Of a DNA stretch of 15,767 nt, positions 1-5,685 are shown piece by piece. Source of the stretch: Acidimicrobiaceae bacterium (GTDB lineage: Bacteria; Actinomycetota; Acidimicrobiia; Acidimicrobiales; Palsa-688). The translations under genes were made by a program, and so were the position numbers. The notes beneath the pieces are model-generated. The model was given only the letters and a program-made list of their open reading frames with translations, did not search any database and was not told the DNA's origin. The first letter of the stretch is position 1. Each line of letters starts with the position of its first letter. The stretch lies in NCBI GenBank assembly GCA_027334785.1, contig DAHWQF010000018.1, positions 1-15,767 of the forward strand. Direction: 5' to 3'.

Positions 1-482
1 CGTTCCTCGACATGGACGAGTTGATCTTGGAAGTGGCCGAACGTGCCGACCTCGTCTACGGGCCCCTTGTCGACGCCAAGGAGTTCCCCGAGGGCGTCGA
101 CGTGACCCTCGTAGAGGGGGCGGTCGGCTCGAGCGAGGACCTGCGCAAGGTGCGGGAGGTGAGGGAGCGGACCCGGGTGCTCGTGGCCTTCGGGGACTGC
201 GCCGTCACGGGTAACGTGCCGAGCCTCCGCAACCCCATCGGGCCGCGAGCAGTGCTCGAGAGCGTGTACCTGGAGAAGCCGACCCACAACGCCCAGATCC
301 CCTCACAACTGGTGCCTGAGCTCCTAGAAGAGGATCTCCCGGTCCATGCCTGGGTCCCCGTGGACCTCTACCTGACCGGCTGCCCTCCCTCGGCGGCGCG
401 CATATACGAGTGCGTGAAGCGCTTGCTCGACGGCGAGGCGCCCGGAACCGTGTCGGAAGCCGTCGCTTGGAAGTTCGGCTAG
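1..482 (+). CDS. hoxY: [NiFe] hydrogenase small subunit HoxY, 5'-truncated by window edge
   Basis: Small (electron-transferring) subunit of a cytoplasmic group 3d, NAD-linked bidirectional [NiFe] hydrogenase. It holds the proximal Fe-S cluster that links the HoxH active site to the diaphorase subunits. The frame is open from base 3 and reads FLDMDE, which matches the HoxY segment just after the N-terminal CxxC that binds the cluster, so the true start lies upstream of the window. Visible family motifs are VEGAVGS, then VLVAFGDCAVTGNVP with a cluster-ligand Cys, then YLTGCPPSA with another ligand Cys. The stop is TAG at 480-482. HoxH follows 16 nt downstream, so the two are co-transcribed, and the diaphorase genes hoxEFU are expected upstream. 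The 3d rather than 3b assignment rests mainly on the partner HoxH sequence. Confidence 0.93.
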   Translation, partial: FLDMDELILEVAERADLVYGPLVDAKEFPEGVDVTLVEGAVGSSEDLRKVREVRERTRVLVAFGDCAVTGNVPSLRNPIGPRAVLESVYLEKPTHNAQIPSQLVPELLEEDLPVHAWVPVDLYLTGCPPSAARIYECVKRLLDGEAPGTVSEAVAWKFG

Positions 483-498
483 GCCGAGGAGGTCGAAG

Positions 499-1932
499 GT
501 GAGCGAGATAATCATCGAGCCGGTGACCCGCATAGAAGGCCACGCCAAGATAGCGGTCTCGCTCGACGTCGACGGCGAGGTCACCGACGCCCGCTTTGCC
601 GTGACACAGGTCCGGGGCTTCGAGCGGATCGCGGTGGGCCGGCCCTTGTACGAGATGCCCTCGTTCATGGCCCGCATCTGCGGGATCTGCCCAACGAGCC
701 ACCTCCTCGCTTCGGCCAAGGCGTGCGACGAGATCCTCGGGGTGAGCGTCCCGCGTGCAGCGAGGCACCTCCGTCGGGTCATGAACCTGGCCCAGATCGT
801 GCAGTCGCACGCGCTCAACTTTTTTCACCTGTCCTCACCCGACCTGCTGCTCGGCTTCGACTCCGACCCGCGGGCGCGCAACATCGCCGGGGTGGCCGCC
901 CGGGCGCCGGAACTGGCTCGCGACGGGATCGCGCTCAGGAAGTTCGGCCAGCAGATAATAGAGAAGCTCGGCGGCAAGCGTATCCACCCGGCCCGGGTCG
1001 TCCCTGGAGGGGTGAGCACGCCCTTGAGCACCGAGCAACGGGACACCATTTTGGCCATGGTCCCCGACGCGCACGCCCGGGCGGCACGAACTCTCGAGTG
1101 GTTCAAGCAAAACCTCGCTTCGTGGGCCGAAGAGGCAGCTCATTTCGGGAGCTTCCCGAGCCTGTACATGGGCCTCGTGCACCACGACAACGGCAACGCC
1201 GCCTATTCCGAGGGCAGATTGCGCATGCTGGACGAAAAAGGGCGCCGGCTGCTCGACGACGTCGACCCCCGCCCCTACTGGGAGTACCTGGGCGAAGCTG
1301 TCGAGCCGTTCTCGTACCTGAAGTCCCCCTACTACAAGGCCCTGGGGCACCCCGCCGGGATATACCGCGTCGGCCCGCTGGCCCGGCTCAACGTGATCGA
1401 CCAGCTGGGCAGCCCGGCGGCCGACGCCGAGCTGGCCGAGTACCGGCTCCGGCTCGGGCGCTTCCCCAGCAGCTCGTTCCATTACCACTGGGCGCGCCTC
1501 ATCGAGCTCCTTCATTGCATCGACACGATCGGCGCGGTCCTCTCCGAGCCCGCCATCTTGGACGAGGACGTGAGGGCGCGCGCGGCGGTCAACAACCGGG
1601 AGGGCGTGGGTGTGTCGGAAGCCCCGAGGGGGACGCTTTTCCACCACTACCGCGTCGACGCGGACGGCATCGTCCAGTGGGTCAACCTGGTCATCGCCAC
1701 CGGGCACAACAACCTCGCCATGAACCGTTCGGTCCTCCAGGTCGCCCAGCACTACATAAAGGGGGACGAGGTGCGCGAGGGGGCGCTCAACCGGGTGGAG
1801 GCGGTGATCCGGGCCTACGACCCGTGCCTGTCCTGTTCCACGCACGCCATCGGCCAGATGCCCCTCGTGCTTGAGGTGTTCGGGCCGGGCGGGGAACTGC
1901 TCCGCCGGGTTACGCGCTCGGCCGAGCAGTAG
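499..1932 (+). CDS. hoxH: [NiFe] hydrogenase large subunit HoxH (group 3d type)
   Basis: Catalytic subunit carrying the Ni-Fe(CN)2CO centre, for reversible H2 oxidation/proton reduction coupled to NAD(H). It is 477 residues, the usual HoxH length. The N-terminal L1 motif RICGICPTSH has Cys61, Cys64 and His68. The C-terminal L2 motif DPCLSCSTH has Cys443, Cys446 and His449, so all four Ni ligands are present. About 28 residues follow His449, the tail that a HoxW-type endopeptidase normally removes after Ni insertion. The opening EPVTRIEGH and the segments GVGVSEAPRGTLFHHY and VIATGHNN match HoxH rather than 3b HyhL. The start is GTG at 499, with GAGGAGG 6 nt upstream. It sits between hoxY and hypA in one operon. 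The promoter is outside the window. Confidence 0.96.
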   Translation: MSEIIIEPVTRIEGHAKIAVSLDVDGEVTDARFAVTQVRGFERIAVGRPLYEMPSFMARICGICPTSHLLASAKACDEILGVSVPRAARHLRRVMNLAQIVQSHALNFFHLSSPDLLLGFDSDPRARNIAGVAARAPELARDGIALRKFGQQIIEKLGGKRIHPARVVPGGVSTPLSTEQRDTILAMVPDAHARAARTLEWFKQNLASWAEEAAHFGSFPSLYMGLVHHDNGNAAYSEGRLRMLDEKGRRLLDDVDPRPYWEYLGEAVEPFSYLKSPYYKALGHPAGIYRVGPLARLNVIDQLGSPAADAELAEYRLRLGRFPSSSFHYHWARLIELLHCIDTIGAVLSEPAILDEDVRARAAVNNREGVGVSEAPRGTLFHHYRVDADGIVQWVNLVIATGHNNLAMNRSVLQVAQHYIKGDEVREGALNRVEAVIRAYDPCLSCSTHAIGQMPLVLEVFGPGGELLRRVTRSAEQ

Positions 1933-1941
1933 TAGTCGCCC

Positions 1942-2298
1942 GTGCACGAGCTATCGCTGGCCGAAGACCTGGTGGCCAAGTGCGCCGAGCGCTCGGGGGG
2001 TCGTCGCGTGCTCGCGGTCCGGGTGCGCTGCAACGCCGGCGTGGACGCAGAGGAGCTGTCTGCCGCCTTCGCGGTCGCGGCCAAGCAATACGCCGGCAGG
2101 GAGCTCGAAGACGCGACTTTGGAGCTCGACGTGGTCCCCGCGCACTTAAAGTGCTCCTGTGGGTGGGCCGGCGAGCTCCCAGAGGACAGCATTGCCGGCC
2201 ACATCGGGATCTGCCCAGGCTGTGGCCACCCAACCGAGCTGTCGAGTGGCCTCGAGCTCGTGGGCCTTCGCGTCGCCGGGGACCCCGTACAGGGCTAG
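1942..2298 (+). CDS. hypA: Hydrogenase nickel-incorporation protein HypA
   Basis: Nickel metallochaperone that, with HypB, delivers Ni to the large-subunit precursor. It is 118 residues, the family norm. It opens Met-His-Glu (GTG start at 1942), the conserved nickel-binding N-terminus. A zinc ribbon follows, with Cys71 and Cys73 in KCSCGW and Cys91 and Cys94 in ICPGCG. The first pair is spaced C-x-C where most HypA proteins have C-x2-C, which is a small departure. The gene begins 9 nt after the hoxH stop, so it belongs to the same transcript and probably serves this hydrogenase. No other hyp gene is present in the window. The TAG stop lies inside the first unit of an 11-bp tandem repeat. Confidence 0.93.
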   Translation: MHELSLAEDLVAKCAERSGGRRVLAVRVRCNAGVDAEELSAAFAVAAKQYAGRELEDATLELDVVPAHLKCSCGWAGELPEDSIAGHIGICPGCGHPTELSSGLELVGLRVAGDPVQG

Positions 2299-2337
2299 TA
2301 CAGGGCTAGTTCAGGGCTAGTTCAGGGCTAGTTCAGG
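2288..2337. repeat. 11-bp tandem repeat, 4.5 copies, between convergent genes
   Basis: Four complete units: TACAGGGCTAG at 2288-2298 and 2299-2309, then the variant TTCAGGGCTAG at 2310-2320 and 2321-2331, followed by a partial TTCAGG at 2332-2337. The first unit encodes the last codons and TAG stop of hypA. The partial last unit supplies the TGA stop, read on the minus strand, of the converging baeRF-type gene. Each unit contains CTAG, a tetranucleotide rare in many bacteria. No stem-loop or T-tract is seen, so it is not an obvious intrinsic terminator. Confidence 0.9.
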
Positions 2338-3625
2338 CGGCCGCGGGGCTGGCTGTGGTCGCCTGGCCGGCCGCCGCTTCGCCAGGTTGAGGTTGCTCGT
2401 CGGCGCAAACGGGCGCCCCGAGCTGAGCGGCCATGCGGTCTCCAGCTCGGCCGTGGCCCAGCCGCTCGACGATCTCGACGTGCGCGCCGGCCAGAGCGGC
2501 ACGCTCCATGACCAGGTCCACGATATCTTCTGTCACGCCGGGCGCCTCGAGGTCAGGAGCAGCCAAGAGCCTTTTGCCCCCTTCTCCGAGCCGTCCCGGC
2601 TCCCAATAGTCGCGCTCGACCCAGAGCCACTGCACTTGGCCCGCGCGCACCGCCTCCCAGACCTGCTGCAGCCCCCAGACGACATGGCCTTGGCGGTCCG
2701 CCTCGTTGAGGGCCTCGAGGTACTGCGCCGTGTGCGCTTCCCGCCAGGCCTTGACGAGCGGCGCGGCTTGCTCTGCCACGTCGGCCCTCGACAGCATAGA
2801 GCCCCAGGCGGGGACTTCCCCGATCACCGAGGATGCGTGGGGCGAACGCTTCCGGTACCTCGCCACTAACCCCTTGCGGCCGAGCAGGACAAGAGGGAGC
2901 CGCCCGACGATGGCGACCCTCTCACCGATGGCCCTGTCCGCTGCCTCGAAGGCGGCGAGACGGCGTTGGCGCGGCGTCCAGCAGCTCCCGTACAGAGCGG
3001 GGTCACCACGCCGCGCTTGCCAGAGCGAGGGGTTGGGCACCTGCCAGTCACGCACCTCGGAGAGGCGCTGCGCCCTGCCCTCGAGGAGCCTGAAACCGGG
3101 GCCTCGCAGCACGAGCGCCCGGTAGGGAGGGAACGCCTCCAGGGACTCAAGGAGCTCGCGGGTCGCGAACCTCGGGTTGATGGCCACCCTCTCGCGAGGT
3201 GAGAAAGGCAAGGGCACGACAGCGGTCTCGGTCGCGCTCACAAAGAGGGCGAGACCGTGCTCGGTGGGGCCGCTCTCGGCGGCGCGTACCGTCTCGCTGA
3301 GGCGGGTCTCCATGTGCTCAAGGGAGGGGCCCTTCAACTCGTGCGCCAGCCGTTCGCGAGCCTGAGAGGCAAGACGGTGCAAATTTGCCGCGTCGTGACC
3401 GGTCATGACGGCTGCTGGGGTCGTCCACAGGAACAACGACACCGATGGCCCGACACTCGCTGCCTGCAGCTGGCGCAGCGAGGACCAGCTGAGCACGGCT
3501 TCCCTTTCCAGCTGACCGGCGAGGCCAGCCATGCGTTTCATGCAGTGAGCTTCACGGATGTGCCAGTCCAGCTCCGAGTGAAAGGCGAAGTTCAGCCCAC
3601 AAACGGGGCAATGCCAAGTAGCCAT
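2333..3625 (-). CDS. C2H2 zinc finger fused to baeRF-type (eRF1-like) protein
   Basis: A 430-residue protein of the bacterial archaeo-eukaryotic release-factor (baeRF) type, by my reading of its pattern. A C2H2 finger is at residues 6-27 (Cys6, Cys9, His22, His27; spacing C-x2-C-x12-H-x4-H). A basic linker follows, then VSLFLWTTP near residue 65, like the family's opening strand, then a middle part with GLALFVS and INPRFATRELLE. The end carries DIVDLVMERAALAGAHVEIVERL, resembling the eRF1 domain-3 fold, and an Ala/Pro/Gln-rich tail. No GGQ peptide-release motif is seen. ATG at 3625 is preferred over an in-frame GTG at 3652 because GAGAGGAG precedes it by 6 nt. Mycobacterial Rv2629, a DosR-regulon member, is a possible distant relative; it is named from memory, not from alignment. 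A ribosome-linked or stress role is inference. Confidence 0.7.
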   Translation of the reverse strand: MATWHCPVCGLNFAFHSELDWHIREAHCMKRMAGLAGQLEREAVLSWSSLRQLQAASVGPSVSLFLWTTPAAVMTGHDAANLHRLASQARERLAHELKGPSLEHMETRLSETVRAAESGPTEHGLALFVSATETAVVPLPFSPRERVAINPRFATRELLESLEAFPPYRALVLRGPGFRLLEGRAQRLSEVRDWQVPNPSLWQARRGDPALYGSCWTPRQRRLAAFEAADRAIGERVAIVGRLPLVLLGRKGLVARYRKRSPHASSVIGEVPAWGSMLSRADVAEQAAPLVKAWREAHTAQYLEALNEADRQGHVVWGLQQVWEAVRAGQVQWLWVERDYWEPGRLGEGGKRLLAAPDLEAPGVTEDIVDLVMERAALAGAHVEIVERLGHGRAGDRMAAQLGAPVCADEQPQPGEAAAGQATTASPAAA

Positions 3626-3660
3626 GGACCGCTCCTCTCCAGGTTCGTTCACTCAGGCGA

Positions 3661-3666
3661 TATATA
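3661..3666 (-). promoter_or_regulatory. Possible -10 element for the baeRF-type gene
   Basis: TATATA, an unusually AT-rich patch in this GC-rich region, lies 35 nt upstream of the minus-strand ATG at 3625. A transcript starting near 3654 would have a leader of about 29 nt including the Shine-Dalgarno site. No convincing -35 element or DosR-like box is placed correctly for it. Confidence 0.3.
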
Positions 3667-3735
3667 CCCACCCAACGCCAGGGTCATGACGGCTGTATGC
3701 AGGGCCGGTGGAGGCGGGGTGGAGGGGGTCCCGGT

Positions 3736-3749
3736 GGGACGAAAGCCAC
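3736..3749. promoter_or_regulatory. Weak DosR-like box in a divergent promoter region
   Basis: GGGACGAAAGCCAC has one perfect half-site (GGGAC) and a second half with two mismatches to G(G/T)CCC. Directly beside it, GTCCCGGTGGGAC at 3728-3740 forms an inverted pair of the same half-site. It lies between the divergent baeRF-type and ferredoxin genes, but no -10 element sits at the spacing seen for the better sites. It may be an accessory site or chance. Confidence 0.2.
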
Positions 3750-3803
3750 TTTTCGCTCCTTTCGGGCGCGCTCCGCTCGCGTAGGCCATTGGGCCACCAA
3801 GGG

Positions 3804-3817
3804 GGGACCAATTGCCC
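3804..3817 (+). promoter_or_regulatory. DosR-like box upstream of the ferredoxin gene
   Basis: GGGACCAATTGCCC matches the core GGG(A/C)C-N4-G(G/T)CCC with one mismatch. A hexamer TAGAAG at 3842-3847 starts 24 nt after it, the same gap as at the other candidate promoters here. The predicted transcript would start near 3854, leaving about 40 nt of leader with an AGGAGG site before the ferredoxin GTG. Assignment to a DosR-type regulator is inference. Confidence 0.4.
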
Positions 3818-3894
3818 TAAAGCTGCCCGTGCGTGTGCCGCTAGAAGGTATGAGAGGCCCGCCGGGACGGGGCCGAAGTCAGGAGGCAAGCGAA

Positions 3895-4056
3895 GTGAAG
3901 GTCTGGATCGAGCAGGAGTACTGCACCGGGGACGGCCTCTGTGAGGAACTGTGCCCGGCGGTATTCGAGATGGGCGACGACGGTCTCGCCCACGAGTCAG
4001 ATGTGCTCGATGCGCAGGCGCAGTGCGCCGGCGAATGCATTTACGTGAAGCTCTGA
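3895..4056 (+). CDS. Small single-cluster ferredoxin
   Basis: A soluble 53-residue electron carrier. The cluster motif is Cys10-x2-Asp13-x2-Cys16-x3-Cys20-Pro near the N-terminus, with Cys44 in the C-terminal part in place of the usual CP. Asp replaces the second Cys, as in Pyrococcus-type ferredoxins, so the cluster may be [3Fe-4S] or an Asp-ligated [4Fe-4S]. In this family the Cys at position 20 often forms a disulfide or stays free, and Cys48 is an extra. The start is GTG at 3895, chosen because AGGAGG at 3881-3886 is 8 nt upstream and the product then has normal family length. A longer upstream extension has no ferredoxin character. It is a plausible partner for the pyruvate:ferredoxin oxidoreductase or GltD-like fusion in this window. 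Its placement recalls fdxA of the mycobacterial DosR regulon. Confidence 0.9.
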   Translation: MKVWIEQEYCTGDGLCEELCPAVFEMGDDGLAHESDVLDAQAQCAGECIYVKL

Positions 4057-4098
4057 ACTAAAGCAGGGACGGATAAGGATTTTGGGGGGTGTTGGCGC

Positions 4099-4623
4099 AT
4101 GTGGTTGACAGCGTGGGTGCCTAGTTGGCTCAGCATGTGGGCAGACGAGAAGCATTCTTTCGAGCACGTCCTCCTCACGCCTGGCGGCCGGGTCGGTGGC
4201 CTCAGGTGGCGGCGGAGCCTACGGCGTGCCGGGCGGGAGCTTTCGGCGGACTGCGAGGCCTTCTTGTCGGGTCGCTTGGCCGAACGATTCGACGCCGGCG
4301 TCACCTCGGTGCCGGCGTGGACCTGGACCAACCTCTTGGCCCACGGGAGTGAGGAAGATCTTCGAGCCGAACTGAGGGGCTCGGCCGCCCCTGCCCCCGA
4401 CCTGGGCGAGAGGCGCTGGCGCCGGGCTCGTGCCTACTTGGCCGGGGAAGTCTTGCGAGAGTCCCGCTCTTCGGGTTCGCTCGCCCGGCTGCAACGCGAG
4501 GTGCTCGTGCCCCTCGAACTGGACTTGGCGAGGAGTTCCGAGGTGGTCGCGTGGTGGCCAGCCCAGTGGGTGGCGGCCGTCGAGAGAGCTTTGCACCAGC
4601 CACACCGCGCCAGGCAGCAATAG
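4099..4623 (+). CDS. Hypothetical Trp-rich protein
   Basis: I do not recognise this 174-residue protein. The start ATG at 4099 has a G-run (4084-4089) 9 nt upstream, 42 nt after the ferredoxin stop, so co-transcription is likely. The first 14 residues place Trp at 2, 6, 10 and 14, a regular i+4 spacing that would put all four on one helix face. Further Trp pairs occur in AWTW and AWWPAQW. The rest is Arg- and Glu-rich and looks helical. No signal peptide, metal motif or clear transmembrane segment is seen. GC-rich third positions and the length support a real gene. Its stop (4621-4623) overlaps the next candidate regulatory box. Confidence 0.7.
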   Translation: MWLTAWVPSWLSMWADEKHSFEHVLLTPGGRVGGLRWRRSLRRAGRELSADCEAFLSGRLAERFDAGVTSVPAWTWTNLLAHGSEEDLRAELRGSAAPAPDLGERRWRRARAYLAGEVLRESRSSGSLARLQREVLVPLELDLARSSEVVAWWPAQWVAAVERALHQPHRARQQ

Positions 4624-4665
4624 GACCTTCGCCTCTACGCGGTGGTCGGGCCCGGGCCCTACCCT
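4622..4665 (+). promoter_or_regulatory. Degenerate DosR-like box and -10 element before 4688 gene
   Basis: AGGACCTTCGCCTC at 4622-4635 matches 7 of the 10 half-site positions of GGG(A/C)C-N4-G(G/T)CCC. TACCCT at 4660-4665 follows after exactly 24 nt, the same hexamer and gap as at the SRPBCC-like gene promoter (5633-5676). The match is weak alone. The shared geometry is the reason to list it. The 12-bp palindrome GGGCCCGGGCCC at 4648-4659 lies between the two. Confidence 0.3.
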
Positions 4666-4687
4666 GAGCACGCGAGGAGGTGCGAGC

Positions 4688-5116
4688 ATGGCAGAAGTGG
4701 CGCAGTTTCAGGACAGGGGGGCCAAGTTCACCCTGCCGCCAAGTCACCGGCTGTTCGCCATCTTTGACGACCCAGAGACAGGGCGGCGTGCCATCGACGA
4801 GCTTCGTGGCGAAGGCTTGTCAGGCGAGGACGACATCTGGGTGTTCTATGGGGACGACGGGCGCAGAAGGTTACGGGGGGAGGCGCACCAGCTTCGCACG
4901 ATTGCCGCCCGGTTGGTGCAGGTGGCGTTGTCCAACGACCGTTCGTACCTGGCCGTCCTCGACGAGGCGTTGAGAGAGAGAGGGCTCGTGGTGGCGCTGA
5001 AGGTGCGCAGCCAGACGAGCGCCGACCGCCTGGCGCGGCGGCTTCGGGCTGCGCAGGCCCACTCCTTTGCCTACGGCGCCCACTGGGATTTCGTACCTGT
5101 CAGCGCGGCCGCCTGA
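4688..5116 (+). CDS. Small stress-type protein, GSP17M/YflT-like N-terminal part
   Basis: A 142-residue soluble protein. Residues 20-60 (HRLFAIFDDPETGRRAIDELRGEGL, continued by a DIWVFYGDDG strand) resemble the fold opening of general-stress protein 17M/YflT-like proteins, which typically begin with a beta strand, a 'd..A..Ai..L...G' helix and another strand. The second half (LVQVALSNDRSYLAVLDEALRERGLVVALKV and onward) reads as a second beta-alpha-beta unit, so the whole may be a ferredoxin-like sandwich. ATG at 4688 is chosen because GAGGAGG is 7 nt upstream. The open frame extends further 5' but overlaps the preceding gene. No catalytic motif is visible, and the stress role is inferred from the weak resemblance and the location. 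Confidence 0.75.
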   Translation: MAEVAQFQDRGAKFTLPPSHRLFAIFDDPETGRRAIDELRGEGLSGEDDIWVFYGDDGRRRLRGEAHQLRTIAARLVQVALSNDRSYLAVLDEALRERGLVVALKVRSQTSADRLARRLRAAQAHSFAYGAHWDFVPVSAAA

Positions 5117-5164
5117 CTCCCCGCCCGCCCCTAGCGAATTGGTGCGCCTAGCTTCATGAGCGGC

Positions 5165-5284
5165 TCACCTCATGCAAAAAAGGCACCCTGGCGCGCCCCG
5201 CCGACAGACGAGGCACACCACCCGACGCCGACCGGGACACTTCACCAGCGGCGCACGACCCCGGTCGAACGTGCCGTCTGGCAT
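5165..5284 (-). CDS. Possible 39-residue Cys-rich small protein
   Basis: An ATG-to-TGA frame of 39 residues with Cys at 16, 24, 27, 34 and 37, giving two CxxC pairs (CLVC and CLFC) in an Arg-rich, basic peptide. This is the layout of a small zinc- or Fe-S-binding knuckle. No Shine-Dalgarno site is evident. The reason to take it seriously is the promoter. Read on the minus strand, a perfect DosR-like box (5336-5349) and TAATTT (5307-5312) lie upstream, and no other minus-strand gene could use them. Third-position GC is lower than in neighbouring genes, which argues against it. It may be coding, a small RNA region or noise. Confidence 0.3.
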   Translation of the reverse strand: MPDGTFDRGRAPLVKCPGRRRVVCLVCRRGAPGCLFCMR

Positions 5285-5306
5285 GCACCAGAGTGCCCGA
5301 TCAGTA

Positions 5307-5312
5307 AAATTA
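5307..5312 (-). promoter_or_regulatory. -10-like element driven from the 5336-5349 box
   Basis: On the minus strand the hexamer reads TAATTT and begins 23 nt after the box at 5336-5349. The predicted start near 5300 leaves about 16 nt before the ATG at 5284. In the plus direction no TA-starting hexamer sits at the equivalent distance, so the box appears to point leftward. Confidence 0.35.
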
Positions 5313-5335
5313 CCAGCTGCTGCCCCCAATTCCTA

Positions 5336-5349
5336 GGGCCGAAAGTCCC
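5336..5349 (-). promoter_or_regulatory. DosR-like box, perfect core match
   Basis: On the minus strand it reads GGGACTTTCGGCCC, a full match to GGG(A/C)C-N4-G(G/T)CCC and very like known mycobacterial DosR sites. It sits inside a longer perfect inverted repeat, CCTAGGG (5332-5338) and CCCTAGG (5347-5353). An RNA hairpin is an alternative reading, but no T-run follows. Confidence 0.5.
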
Positions 5350-5353
5350 TAGG

Positions 5354-5632
5354 TAACCTCAGCCCCAAGCAGCGCTGCTCAGCTCACCCGCTCCGCGGGG
5401 TTACTTCGCAAGCCTCCGGTAGACGGGCCCGCGCGTCGGTCGCTTGGCCGAAGCATTGACACCAGCCCTCAACCCCCGCGACCCTTTGCTTGAGCGGATC
5501 CCCACCTGAGCCCCAACAACCCGACCCGGGGTGGACCTACGGCGACGGTACATAACTTGTTCCCTCGGCTCCATGTTACCGGCTGCGCTCGAAAAGAAGT
5601 GGTCGATGCGCGGGCTTCTTCCCCAGGTGGTT
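5354..5632. other. Non-coding stretch, no gene recognised
   Basis: No frame here has convincing codon use or a ribosome site. It contains the 12-bp palindrome AGCAGCGCTGCT at 5368-5379 and a short hairpin, CCCGC-TCC-GCGGG at 5387-5399, followed by GTTACTT. The hairpin might act as a weak terminator for plus-strand transcription. Nothing else is supported. Confidence 0.5.
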
Positions 5633-5676
5633 GGGCCTTTCGGCCCTACCAGGCCGGCACTGCTAAGCCGTACCCT
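5633..5676 (+). promoter_or_regulatory. DosR-like box and -10 element before the SRPBCC-like gene
   Basis: GGGCCTTTCGGCCC at 5633-5646 is a full match to the palindromic core, flanked by TT and TA as in mycobacterial DosR sites. TACCCT at 5671-5676 follows after 24 nt. The predicted start, near 5683, is only a few bases before the ATG at 5686, so the transcript would be nearly leaderless. Confidence 0.5.
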
Positions 5677-5685
5677 GCCCTCGGG

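Noticed and set aside
3697..3894. Upstream extension of the ferredoxin frame to residue 119
   Set aside because: The extension is Gly/Arg-rich without ferredoxin character and lies over the predicted promoter. The GTG at 3895 has an AGGAGG site and gives the normal family length.
4648..4659. GGGCCCGGGCCC palindrome as a DosR-like box
   Set aside because: Its half-sites are separated by 2 nt rather than 4, and no -10 element follows at the right distance. The degenerate box at 4622 fits the spacing better.
5156..5356. 66-residue plus-strand frame after the GSP17M-like gene
   Set aside because: It has no ribosome site or recognisable pattern, and it runs through the inverted repeat and the predicted leftward promoter.
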